DNA of 64,000 nucleotides. Source: Neurospora crassa OR74A. Taxonomy: Eukaryota; Ascomycota; Sordariomycetes; Sordariales; Sordariaceae. Location: assembly GCF_000182925.2 (NCBI RefSeq), contig NC_026507.1, positions 1,116,001 to 1,180,000 of the forward strand, read 5' to 3'. Position numbers and translations under genes: made by a program. Shown here piece after piece: positions 27,481 to 38,252 of the stretch. Below the pieces are notes generated by a model that ran no database searches, was not told where the DNA came from, and saw only the letters and a program-made list of their open reading frames with translations. Numbering within the stretch: the first letter of the stretch is position 1; each line of letters opens with the position of its first letter.

Positions 27481-29229
27481 AATTATTAAAAAACGTTTCG
27501 CTAGAAGAAGAATGTAAATTATTGGATATTAATCGTTTTTTATATAAGGATATATAAAGCGTACTTAGTAAAGTAATTAATAATAATAAAGATTATATTG
27601 TAAGTCTAATTAGATATAAGGTTGAATAATTTTAGTACTCCGGTAATAAAATTGTACGAAATATCTTACTAAAGGATAATAAGGATAAGTAATAATCTTA
27701 ATAACCTATATAATCGGTAATTATAAAGTTTAGTCTTCTAATATACTAAATATTCGCGGACGTATAATTTAATATTAATTGCAATAGTAAACTAATAGTA
27801 GAATTAATTAATATACTTTAATATTTTCCTTTAACCTAAGTATCTGGTTATTACTATATTATAATAAGCGTAAAATAATTTAGTCCGTATCCGCTCTAAA
27901 ATATAAACCTAATATTAATACTATAGAATTCTATTTTCCCCTATCTTCTAATTCTTCGCCCGTCTCCTCCCTTCGCTATTCTTCTATACTTCCTTAATAA
28001 TAAATAGATCCTCTTTTTATACTTTTAATAATTATTATTTTAATAATAGTAATTACTCTTTATCCTTCTATACCCTTACTACTACCGTATACCCGCCTAT
28101 ATTTCCTATAATAATACCTTCATCTTCTTTCCTCAATTTAATAATAGCCTTACCCGTAAATTTTACTCTCTTTTTTATTACTCCGTCCTCTCCACTATTA
28201 CTCTTAATTCCTTTATACTTCCTTTCTTCCCTATCTAATTCGCCTTCCCCTTATAAACTCTGCCTTTCTTCCTACAATTTAACCCCTTCGTCCTCTAACG
28301 CCCAACCCTCTTTTATTTCGCTTATATTCTATTGCTATTCCCTCTCTTCTACTATTATCCTTTAAACTTCCTTTTTAATTAAAATTACTTATCTTACTAA
28401 TATTCTTAATATTTAATTTTCTTTTATCGCCTAACCCTTTTCTTTACCCCCTTTAATAACCTTTACTAATAAGTAATCGCCCCCTACCTCCTATTTTTCT
28501 CTTTATAATTATAATTTCCTTAATAACTTATTTACTAAATTTAATTTTCCTAAATAATACTTAATCCTAAAATTATATACTACTAATTCTAATGCCTACC
28601 GATTCTACCTCGTACTAACCCGCTCCTTCTTTTAAAAATATTATAAATTTAAATAATCTATAATTATTAAAAACAGTTTATCTATATATAATAAATATTA
28701 CTTCTATACCTTCAATACTCCTATAATTACTAATAATTTTCTATTCTTAACCCTATATTTAATTTCCTCTAGCAATTTCTTCTTCAAAAAGAAAATTACC
28801 GGGTACTATTTATTATTATATAATTATATAAAAACTACCCTAATTACAAAATCTAACGTATTTATTTCTATTTAAATCCATAATACTGGGTCGAAGTAAT
28901 ACAATATAGGAACTTCCTAAAATAGTTTTTTAAATTCCGTAAATACTTTTTCCACTTCTTTTATAAGTTTAAATAACTTCTATTTATTCCCCTTCAATAA
29001 TTCTATTAAGAATATAGTTACTTTAGAATATAATATTATAAAATATTAATAGAATCCTATAAACCCTAAGAAGATTTAAATATTATAAATGTTTGCCGGA
29101 ACCTCCTATTCTATAATTACTACTACCCTCTTTAAATTTATCGATATACCTTCTAAGGAGATAATATACCCTAAGAATAATATCCGCTTTATATAAAATT
29201 CGTACTTATTTAAATTTATATAGAAATTA

Positions 29230-29690
29230 TAATTTTACAATCGTTAAAGGACTTCCTTAATATAATTAATATAATCTTCTTTATTCTTACTATAAATTAG
29301 AATATTATTAAAATAAATAATATATATTATATTTATTAGCCTTGCTAACGTATTATTAATATATATTTAAAATATTGCTAGTATATTTACTAATCCTATT
29401 AATATAATTAAAAATTTATAATACCCGTACTTTATATAAAACGCTATTTTCTCTTCGTCTCCCTCTCGAATCTAAATCCTATAATATATATCCTTTAAAT
29501 TTAATTTTATAAAAACTTTAACTAATAATAATTAATCTAAAATCTCTTAAATAAGGAATAACGCTATTTAATTCTTCTTTATAATTTTATTTAATATTTT
29601 AAAATTAATATAAAACCTTAATTTTCTACCTTTCTTTAGAATAAAAATAATAGAAGTACCTACTAAATTAATAGAAGGACGAATTTATCC
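29230..29690 (-). pseudogene. reverse transcriptase of relic B
   Basis: The minus strand reads RPSINLVGTSIIFILKK at about 29.69-29.64 kb, which corresponds to the RPS.SP.GAP..FV.KK start of gypsy reverse transcriptases. At about 29.34-29.29 kb it reads IIYFNNILIYSKNKEDY, the Y.DDILIYSK box with both catalytic Asp codons turned to Asn (GAT to AAT). After this the frame continues as NYIKEVL, a TAA where Gln is expected, and RL. The interruptions are consistent with RIP alone, with no frameshift seen between the two landmarks I followed. Confidence 0.8.
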
Positions 29691-30317
29691 CTTTTAAAGT
29701 ACTTCTACTAACTATTCGTATAATACTTCTAATTCTTTAATATTCAATATATAAATTAATCCTTAAAGTGCTAACTCCCCTTTAATTAAATTAATATAAT
29801 ATTCTAATTAATTGTATTAAAGTAAGGGTATAACCGAAATTTCGAATACTAATTAGAATTCTTTATACTCTAGCGGGATAATCGGCTTAAGGACGGCGGA
29901 TTTATTTTTTATTTCCTCTAATAATTCTAAGGGTTATAATAACGTTAGTTTTATAGGGGTTACTAGGGTAGAATAGACGCTATTAAATACTACTCGAAAA
30001 ACCTTTACTGGGGGGGTAGGGACCGGAGGCGATTCGGTTGACTTTATTATAATAGGTAGGGTTACGAATTTTAATACTAAGGAAGAAGGGATTTCGAATA
30101 GAATATTTATATATATAGGAGGGCGGAAACCCTCCTCTACCCTTACTATTTCCTAAAAGTTTAATAATAGAATTAAGTTCTACTGTAGCCCTGCTAAAAT
30201 AATTATAATATTATATACTTCCTTCGCTAGGGCTATATTTAATATAAAATCGCTGGCCTTAATACAAAATTAAAACGACTATTATTACTAATTAATATTA
30301 GGGTTCTATTTATAAAG

Positions 30318-30563
30318 CTAAGGGTAACCGAGGATAACTTCTACGGCCGGGGATTTAATTATAATAAAAATAATTCGCTTCGTCCACTTAATACTATAGG
30401 AATTATATATTTTAATAAAATAAGTAGTCGTACTATATATAAGAATAGGTTGAAGGGAGAAATTAATAAAATAATAGGGTATAGAATTAATTTTTACGTT
30501 CGATAGAAATAAATACCTACCAATTAAATTTAACTCCACGCCCAAATCTATCAACCCTCGCAT
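30318..30563 (-). pseudogene. retroviral-type aspartic protease of relic B
   Basis: This 81-codon frame is fully open and reads GLIDLGVELNLI near its start and VEVILGYP at its end. These are the two landmarks of retrotransposon proteases (LIDSGAE.N.I and VILG.PW). The catalytic DSG has become DLG and the next Ala has become Val, each a single C-to-T change (TCG to TTG, GCG to GTG), so the protease is dead. It lies between the gag fragment and the reverse transcriptase, as expected. Confidence 0.75.
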
Positions 30564-31109
30564 ATTCTACTAATCTCTATAAATCCTTACTAATAACCTT
30601 ATTTTTAAATACATTTACAATCCACCTACATTATCCTAAACAGTTATAACTATTATTCTAACTGCAATTAGTTCAATATTTACTCTATATAAAGGAGTAC
30701 CGGTAGGGATAGGGCAATTCCGTACTAAATAGTTAATTTAATTATAATTATAATAGGCTCGGTTCGAACATGCTATTATAAAATAACTTATTATACTATA
30801 CTCGTAGTAGGTATTCGGCAGTTTTAATTAAATATACCGGCTATACGTATAACCTTTCTAATAATAAAAGGAATAAATAAAATTAGAATTTATTTAAAAA
30901 GTAGTAGGGGGGCGATAGGGAAATTCGGGGGGGTTCGTACTATAAAACAATTAAAAAGGGATATTCGAAGAGGAAGTAGGAGGGTATAAAAATAAAAAAG
31001 ATAATAGAATATACCCTAAAAATATTTAATTTTAATAACGCAATACGGATAGTTTAATACTTTCCAAACCTTTTAACTATTTTATATATATTATTACTTT
31101 ATTTATTAT

Positions 31110-31364
31110 ATTAATACTAGCCGTCGAGAAGATGCTTTATTTAAAAAGGGGGCACAACTAATTGGCTTAAGTAATAACCTAAATATATTCCAATTAATTG
31201 TACAATAAATTAAATTCTTTAATATAATAGCAATTATAAAAATTATAAACAGTTTCCAAAGCGCCTTACTATATATATTTAAATTTATTAAAAGCGGATT
31301 ATTCAATAGCCTAAGTATTACTATTATATTCGGTCTCTAAGAAAGTATAGAAGTCGCTCCACGT
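31110..31364 (-). pseudogene. gag capsid fragment of relic B
   Basis: The minus-strand frame beginning at about 31364 reads TWSDFYTFLETEYNS, then an AFNKFKYI segment followed by two stops and GALETVYNFYN. This matches the conserved capsid pattern of Ty3/gypsy gag (W..F...L...F, a Gln, F..L.QG, V..FY..F). All stops in the frame are TAA/TAG at positions where Gln is expected. A competing 66-codon frame in the same stretch lacks any family pattern. Confidence 0.65.
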
Positions 31365-31399
31365 AGGCGTATTACAAACCATATTATACCTAGGCTTAT

Positions 31400-33460
31400 T
31401 ATAAAGAACTAATATATATTTAATTTATACATTCTTAAAATTACCTTTAATATAATTAATAGCGAACGAGAGAGAAATATAAGGGTACTCTTAAAAATAC
31501 GTATCGATATTGTAGAGGTAATTCTATAACTATAAAAAACTCTCGCTAATAAATTTAATAATATTATATTTAAAACAATACTTAATATAAACTAGTATAG
31601 CTATAGTTAGTAAAGAAATAACTATAATAATAACCGTTAATAAAAGGGTAGTAAAGGGATTTATAATAAAAATACAAATTTAATTATAAAAGAAGTAATT
31701 TTAATAATAGAACCCAACGGAAATAAGGGAGTAATTTCCTATAGAATCTTATTTAATAAGGCCTACAAAAGCAAACTACTCCTACTAGGATATATATAAG
31801 GGGAAATAATTAAGGAGGAGCTTAATTACAATAAACCAAAACTCGAATAATTATTATTTACATACGAACTTATCGGCTTTCGAAATTTAAAAGTATAAAT
31901 AAAGAGCCCGAAGTAACGTAGGAAGATAATCTTCATCGCTATCTTCTTTAATAAACTCTACGGTAGGCTAATATTATTATAAAGAAGACGGAGGAGGTTG
32001 GGCCGTCTCAATTACAATAATTATAGGGGTAATAGTACAAAAAGGACGAGGAATAGCCTTAATAATATAAGAAATAGACCAGCCACTATATATATATATT
32101 TTAATAGTATTAATTCAACTCCCGGAGGAAGAACTATTAACTTATTAGGAACGTAGGCGAAAGGTAGGTTAAAGTAACTACGGTCGTAGCCATACGTAGG
32201 GGATAGTAAATTAGGGGTTAATTTAAAAATATATTGATAGTTACCAATTATAATAAATTACGCTCCGTTAAACCTCTTTTATACTTATATAAATTCTATT
32301 TATCCGCTAACGAGTATTATAGAGCCTCGTACTAGTCTAACGCCTCGGCGCAATGCCGGATTATCCTTCCTACGAGCCCAACCCAATATAAGTATCATTA
32401 TTAGTAATCCTACGCGTCAGTTAACAAAGGGGAGTAGCAGCCGCTGAGGTGCTTCTGTACACGAGCTCTTAGCCTCCTAACATATATATATATATATAAA
32501 GTACCTTATAATATAATAAATATAAAAGAATATAATAAATATAAATTTGTAAAATATATAATATAAGGTTAATATTTTTATAAAGTATACGTCTAGTACT
32601 TTTATACGTCTTTCTTCTACTTTAAAGGCGAAGACTTGGCTACTTTATACTTCTTCTTTTCTTTTACTAAAACTTCTTCTATTTCCTCTAAATTACTAAA
32701 AGTTATTTCCTCTATTATTTCGTCCTTATTCTTATCCGTCCAAAACTCCTAAATATCCTCCTCAAACTCCTTCTTCTTCTTCTACTCAATAGCCTTCTTC
32801 TTAAACAAGTATCTACTACCTAAATTCATATAGTAGTAATATATATACGTACTACCTAATACTATTTAGGGCGGAATAATATATTATTTAATCGGTTATA
32901 AAATAATAATATAAATACACCTAATATACTCCTCTCCCTCTATATCTTTTCCCAATTTAAAAAGATAGGCGGCAATAGTAATTGTATTACCTAGTATCTC
33001 GATTTTCGGAATAATAATTTCCTAAGCCTTATTCTTTATAACCTTATAGGCTTTCTATAAGTAAATAACTTCCTATTAATATTAATTAAAATTAACTACC
33101 TCCAATTATATTCAAATAATTTTAACGTACCGTATTCTTATAAACTATTTTCAATACAATACCGATATTACAATCTTTAAATTTATTTAATAGGTATATA
33201 ATCTACTATTCTAATATTATTACATCGTCCTAGGTTAGAGAAGGGTTAGGGAAATATCGGCCTTAGAATATCTATTAGATTAGTATTTTAGTATACTTTA
33301 TATAGCTAGTATAAATACTTAGTATTTGTAATAAGAATTTTAGAGGGACGTAAAGAGGACGGTAGTAGAGTAGCGATAGGGAGCGATATAGAACAATTAA
33401 AGATGGTTGCGCGTTGTAAAGGTGTAAGGGTGTAGATATATAGTAATTGATTTAGCGGGG
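31400..33460. other. RIP-mutated DNA without identified gene; (TA)n tract and unmutated patch
   Basis: This is A+T-rich, CpA-depleted sequence between gypsy relic B and the right edge of the block. A TA dinucleotide run lies at 32482-32498. Just before it, about 32412-32480 keeps CA and TG dinucleotides and looks unmutated. From about 32600 to 32830 the minus strand is rich in Lys/Glu codons, suggesting a further decayed ORF that I cannot name. Confidence 0.5.
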
Positions 33461-33539
33461 AAGAGTATGCGTTCGTTTGTGCGTAGAGTGTTTCTAATTT
33501 GCCCTATACTTGGTTGTAGGTGGAAGCTCGGACCAATTT

Positions 33540-33573
33540 ATAAACGGCCTAACGCACACTTGGGCCACCGTAC
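33540..33573 (-). repeat. right arm of 34-bp perfect inverted repeat
   Basis: Exact reverse complement of 1480-1513. It lies about 80 bases beyond the right edge of the A+T-rich block and about 220 bases upstream of the monooxygenase start codon, so it is part of that gene's promoter region. Confidence 0.85.
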
Positions 33574-33791
33574 GGGGGAGATGGGGTCGGGTATGGGGGG
33601 TAGGTATGGGGAACAAGACCAACAAGACCCGGGGCGGGGAGAGAAAGCCGTATAAGTAGTACCGGCTGGACCTAGAAACAAGGTACTTGAAGGGATATAA
33701 TTTCAAGCTCATCGGCGACACACCGTCGGGCACCATTGATCAAGTCATATACATACATAACTCGCACGAATCAAGATAACCTCATCGCAAA

Positions 33792-35860
33792 ATGGGGGGC
33801 TCTAGCACCATCGTCGACGCCATCAACTTCGTCAACACTGCCTCCAGCCAGCGCATCGAGCCTGGCTCCGTCAACCTCCCACCCGCTCCCTGGCCAGCGC
33901 ACTTCAAGACCGAGCCCACGTCCGACCAGGTAACCAAGATCGCCGCCAATGTTGTCGACACGGTGAACAACCACTTCGACAAGGTCCCCGACCTGTTCCT
34001 CGACTCCCAGGACGGCTTCTGGCGAGACCACCTAGCCCTAACCTGGGACCTGCGCACCCTCAAAGGCAAAGACAAGATCCGCAACTTCTTGCAGGCCGAA
34101 GCCCAAGTCAAGAAAGTGCCCCTGCAAATCCAGATTGACGAGTCCCAGGCTTTCCGCAAGCCGCAAGTCGGTGGGTTCGCTCCCGTCAACGGGCTCAGGG
34201 GCATCCAGTTCTTCATCACGTTTACATCGCAAAATGGCAAGGGGCGCGGTGTGGTGAGGTTGGTACAGGAGCACAAGACGGAGGAGTGGAAGATCTGGAC
34301 CTTCTTTCTCACTCTTGACGAGTACCGCGGTCACCCAGAACCCAAGGGACCCAATAGGCCCAAGGGCGTCGAGCATGGTGGACAGCCAGGACGGATGAAC
34401 TGGGCGCAGAAGAGGCAGGAGGAGATCAATTTTACCAAAAACGAGCCCGATGTGTTGATTCTTGGTATGTACCCCCCCTTTTTTTTTCTTTCTCTGCTTC
34501 TCGGAAACAACCACTGACCACCATCGTCACAGGCTGCGGTCAAGGCGGCCTCACCGCTGCCGCCCGTCTCAAGATGCTCGGCGTCTCCTCGCTCATCATC
34601 GACCGCAACCCGCGCATCGGCGACAACTGGCGCAACCGGTACCACCAACTCGTCCTGCACGACCCAGTCTGGTACGACCACCTGCCGTACCTCCCCTTCC
34701 CCGACCATTGGCCCATCTTCACGCCCAAGGACAAGCTAGCCGACTGGTTCGACTCGTACGCCAAAGCGCTCGACCTCAACGTCTGGCTGCGCTCCACCAT
34801 TGTCTCCTCCGAGTACGACAACGCCCGCAAGTCCTGGAAGGTGGTCATTCGCCGCTCCTTTGTCAAGTCCTCGCGCCCTTCTGCCACTTCCTCCTCCAAC
34901 CCTCCTACGGCCGGCGCACCAGCAGCAACACAAGTGGAAGAAGAGATCGAACACATGGAACTCACCGTCTACCCCAAACACATTATCCAATGCACCGGCG
35001 GCTCAGGAAAGCCCAACATGCCGACCTCCATCCCCGGCATCACCGGCGGCGTCTTCAAGGGCGACCGGCTCTGCCACTCTTCGCAGTTCACCACCGCCAC
35101 CCCGCTCGCCAAGCGCGGCTCCAAAAAGGCCATCGTCGTGGGCGCATGCAACTCGTCCCATGACATTTGCCAGGACTTTTACGAGCGCGGGTACGACGTG
35201 ACCATGGTCCAGCGCTCCTCGACCTTTGTCGTGTCGTCGTCTGCGGCGCTCAAGTACTTGATTGGCCCGCTCTACAGCGAGGGCGGGCCGGCGGTGGAAG
35301 ACGCCGATTTGTTCCTCTGGTCGCACCCGAGCGAGGTGCTCAAGACGTTGCAGCAGGACTTGACCAAGCTGACGATTGAGCACGACGCCGAGTTGTTGGC
35401 GGGGCTGGATCGAGCTGGGTTCAAGCTGGACAAGGGCGTCGATGGCGCGGGGCTGTTTGCCAAGTATCTGCAGCGGCAGGGCGGGTATTATATCGACGTC
35501 GGCACTTCCAAGTTGATTGTTGAGGGCAAAATTGCCGTCAAGTCGGGGGTGGGCATCGCGGCGGTGGTAGAAAATGGTTTGAAGATGGAGGATGGGGAGG
35601 TGTTGGAGGCCGATGAGATTGTGTTCGCTACGGGGTATAGTAATATGCGGTCAACGGCCAGGGAGGTGTTTGGGAACGAACAAGTAGGGGACAAGGTCGG
35701 CGATGTGTGGGGATGGAATGAGGAAGGAGAGATGAGAGGGATATGGACGAGGAGTGGACATGAGGCGTTTTGGTTCCACGGAGGAAATCTGGCATTGGCA
35801 AGGTATTATTCGAGAGTCGTGGCGTTGCAGATTAAGGCGAGTTTGGATGGGCTACTGTAG
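33792..35860 (+). CDS. flavin-containing (Baeyer-Villiger-like) monooxygenase
   Basis: Two exons, 33792-34464 and 34533-35860, are joined across a 68-bp GTATGT..CACAG intron and give 666 residues. The start is the ATG in gcaaaatggg, a good fungal context. Residues about 45-190 look like an NTF2/SnoaL-type domain, an N-terminal extension known in fungal relatives. The FAD-binding Rossmann motif GCGQGG is at about 225, and codon 225 is split by the intron. FKGDRLCHSSQF is at about 399, a variant of the FMO/BVMO fingerprint FxGxxxHxxx(Y/F) with one extra residue before the His. The NADPH-binding GACNSSHD is at about 428 and FATGY at about 589. The family oxidises carbon or heteroatoms of small molecules with NADPH and O2; the substrate is unknown. 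There is no signal peptide, so it is probably cytosolic. The gene stands directly beside the RIP block yet shows no mutation itself. Confidence 0.9.
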
Positions 35861-36866
35861 GGGGGTAATGGAGCTCAAGGAAGTGCGAGGGTTAGGTTTG
35901 TTTGATAGGGACGTGATGTTTAAGAAAGTCTACAGATACACCTTTCCCATGGGGGTGTGGTTTGTCCGCCCTTTCATCAACGGCCCGATCCCTACTCGTG
36001 ATCATTTCGTTGTTGTGTCTCAGAGTTCAAGCCATCGCAAATACTCGGACTTCCCTTCTCACCTCCTTGCTGAGTTGCTGGAAATGTTTGCCGCACTGTA
36101 CTAAACGCGGCCCCATCCAGAAATCACCGTTACAGTCCTCTGCATGGCACCACTTATCCTGAGCCTTTCCTTTTTTACTTGAGTTTCTTCCCCTCTTTCC
36201 TTACAGCGACCTTAAAGTTCTTGCCACGCCTTCCTCCAACAACTCTCATCTTCCATGAGATTGGCTCCATGGTTTGGTCGACAGTCGGGAACATTGGATG
36301 GGTGCATGAGCTGAGCGGCTGGCTACTTTGTTGGTTGCCTTGGGGCAACTCTTCGCATGATACACAGTGGACATCCGCGATAGTCACGGCCATGGCAGCG
36401 AGGTTTTCAGGTTTGAAGAGGAGGAAGAGGAAGAAGAAGATAAGGAGGGACCCCGCTTTGCGCTGCTCTATATATGTAACATGGATCACAATCCTACCTA
36501 GATGGGCCTGCCAGCACGTCTACTGTGGGATCTTCGTTGATGCCGCAGGTTAGTGTACACGTAGGAAAGCCGCAAGAACACGGAGCTGATTGGGTGGTGA
36601 GAGACTGTTTGCTTTTGCGGATGTGAGTGGTTTTTTTCCTGTAAAAGCCCCCTATCTAGTGGCACCGATCCAGTTATAAAAAGCCTTGGGCCTTTGCGAG
36701 GTACTCGTCCGTTTCAAAATTCAGTTCATCTGTGGTTCTTCCTTCTGGTGCCTGAGCGTGCTTTGTAGTCCATCTCGGATGCACCCTCACTGGCTTTGCT
36801 TCGTCGGCAACTCATATCTTCTGTCGCCTCGCCATATCCGATTCGACATTGCACCTACTATCGACA
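35861..36866. other. intergenic: monooxygenase 3' side and next promoter
   Basis: About 1 kb of normal composition. ORFs of 60-124 codons on either strand lack domains and overlap each other, so I treat them as chance. A TATA-like box occurs near the right end. Confidence 0.5.
36675..36682 (+). promoter_or_regulatory. TATA-like box upstream of membrane-protein gene
   Basis: TATAAAAA about 190 bases before the ATG at 36867, in otherwise mixed sequence. The distance allows a plausible 5' leader. The position is the only support. Confidence 0.35.
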
Positions 36867-38252
36867 ATGACAAAAGCCACTTTGTGGTTCTGGCTGGCCG
36901 TCGTCTTAACTGGCATTCGAGCTGAATGGATCGACCTTACGTTCCCAAAGTTCAAAAATGAAGCGACGCAAGAAAGGGCCGAATATTATGAAGGAGACAT
37001 CTTGATGGTGGCCTGGGTAATCAGTCAGCATGCTGTGATTAGAGAGGTAGATCTCTACTGTACAAGAATCCCCGACGGAATACGCTGGCCTAGAGATATG
37101 GAGTACGGCGAAAGCGAGAACGTCGGTGATAGAGGTGTTAATGGTTGGAAGACGGGACAGGCATATGATACACTAGGCAATGCCCACAACGGTGAGTGGC
37201 CCCCCAATCTATGCCTTTACAAGTCTTCAAACGGAGGGAAGCAACCACTTTGTGTCCTTCCAGAAGTCACAAGGAAGTGGTATTGTTTGAGAATTGTGGG
37301 AAAACCCGATGATGCTGCTCCTCGGCCCCAGTACTGGACTCTAACGCTTGAATTGTATATGCCCATAGTGAAATTCCCCATGATTCCCAATCACTGGATT
37401 ATAAACGACACACAGGTTTACCCGCTCTCGTCCCTTCCTATGTACGATTATGAAGAACATATTGAGTGTGCTTTTGCGGCATATGGGACGGATGGCGCGG
37501 AAAGCAACCAAACCTTGATTGGATATGGTTACCCATTCAAGTATTGTAACGCGCCGCGCCTAAAACCCATCACTACACCTTTTGGGCTCGACGGTGGACC
37601 CATTGACGCCGATGATATTTCAAACGCATCCTCTTCCACAATCTCGACACAAGTGACTTCCGCGACAGGTATATCGACAACTGGCTTGCCGCAGAACAAC
37701 CCTACAGCTACCCAGAGTGCCGATGGTCCTGACCTGACCGCGACATCCACCAGCTCGAGCACCGTCCTCCCTACTGGCCCAGCTACAGGGATCGAATCAG
37801 GAACAGCAGAGAGTTCAGGCGTGAAGAAGGACCGAGGGGGCCTAAGCACCGGTGCAATAGCCGGTATCGCCGCTGGTTCCGCCACTTTGGGCATCGTCAT
37901 GGCCGCTCTGGCATTCTGGGTATTCTGGAGGCGAAGAAAGAGCCAACTGACGGCGGCGGCGGCGGCGGCGGCGACAGCTTCGGCTTCCACTGCTGACAAC
38001 ACTAGTCCAGGAGGAGGAGAAGGAGGAGGAGGAGGAGGAGAAGGAGAAACCCAGGAAAAGGGAGCAATGACGACGTATTTCAAAGCAGAGTTGGAAGACA
38101 GCCCGAGGCCGTGTAGGAACGAGCTCGATGGTACCTGGAAGGGTGCGGAGGTAAAAGAGAAGGCGCGAATGTCAGAGCTGGGGGCGGTGGAACAACAAAG
38201 GCACGAGATAGATGGAGGAGGGGATTGGCACAATAGGTTTGAACTTGCTTGA
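36867..38252 (+). CDS. secreted single-pass membrane protein with Ser/Thr stalk
   Basis: A single exon of 461 residues. I chose the ATG in tcgacaatgac because the open frame before it has no other ATG and a clean signal peptide follows (TKATLWFWLAVVLTGIRA, cut before EW). An ectodomain of about 230 residues with several Cys and N-glycosylation sites comes next. Then a Ser/Thr-rich stalk (residues about 250-320) and one membrane helix (GAIAGIAAGSATLGIVMAAL, starting about 329) lead to an RRRK stop-transfer. The cytosolic tail has an Ala run coded by a (GCG)n tract at 37951-37973 and a Gly/Glu run. This layout (signal, stalk, Gly-rich helix, basic anchor) is that of fungal wall-stress sensor-like proteins, but the ectodomain is not one I recognise. 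Function unknown. Confidence 0.8.
   Translation: MTKATLWFWLAVVLTGIRAEWIDLTFPKFKNEATQERAEYYEGDILMVAWVISQHAVIREVDLYCTRIPDGIRWPRDMEYGESENVGDRGVNGWKTGQAYDTLGNAHNGEWPPNLCLYKSSNGGKQPLCVLPEVTRKWYCLRIVGKPDDAAPRPQYWTLTLELYMPIVKFPMIPNHWIINDTQVYPLSSLPMYDYEEHIECAFAAYGTDGAESNQTLIGYGYPFKYCNAPRLKPITTPFGLDGGPIDADDISNASSSTISTQVTSATGISTTGLPQNNPTATQSADGPDLTATSTSSSTVLPTGPATGIESGTAESSGVKKDRGGLSTGAIAGIAAGSATLGIVMAALAFWVFWRRRKSQLTAAAAAAATASASTADNTSPGGGEGGGGGGEGETQEKGAMTTYFKAELEDSPRPCRNELDGTWKGAEVKEKARMSELGAVEQQRHEIDGGGDWHNRFELA

Larger units (their letters stand above)
26900..31400 (-). mobile_element. Ty3/gypsy retrotransposon relic B (minus strand)
   Basis: Gag capsid, protease, reverse transcriptase and integrase can be read on the minus strand in that order (31.36 kb down to 27.3 kb), which defines a Ty3/gypsy element. 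Limits are approximate: LTRs were not found. Short unmutated patches at about 25.38-25.46 kb and 32.41-32.48 kb lie outside it on either side and could be the unique DNA around an insertion of about 7 kb. Reading frames are very well preserved apart from RIP transitions, so this copy was probably close to intact when RIP struck. Confidence 0.85.
1560..33460. repeat. RIP-mutated A+T-rich transposon graveyard
   Basis: About 32 kb are dominated by A and T. CpA and TpG are almost missing while TpA is abundant, and there are no ORFs longer than about 100 codons. Where ancestral reading frames can be followed, stops sit at positions where family alignments expect Gln or Trp (CAA/CAG/TGG changed to TAA/TAG), Asp has become Asn and His has become Tyr. 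These are C:G to T:A changes, the known product of repeat-induced point mutation in Neurospora. Such blocks are normally heterochromatic, with H3K9 and DNA methylation; that is family knowledge and is not visible here. Composition varies along the block: 1.6-5.2 kb and 8.9-11.3 kb are the most extreme, while 11.4-25 kb and 26.9-33.4 kb keep readable coding traces. Confidence 0.9.

Noticed and set aside
30745-30790. cggttcgaac resembling a tRNA T-arm.
   Set aside because: No matching acceptor, D-arm or anticodon arm can be folded around it, and the stretch is part of a RIP-mutated element.
1560-33460. Possibility that the A+T-rich block is a centromere.
   Set aside because: Known Neurospora centromeres span well over 100 kb; this block is about 32 kb and lies between ordinary genes on both sides. 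A dispersed heterochromatic island is simpler.
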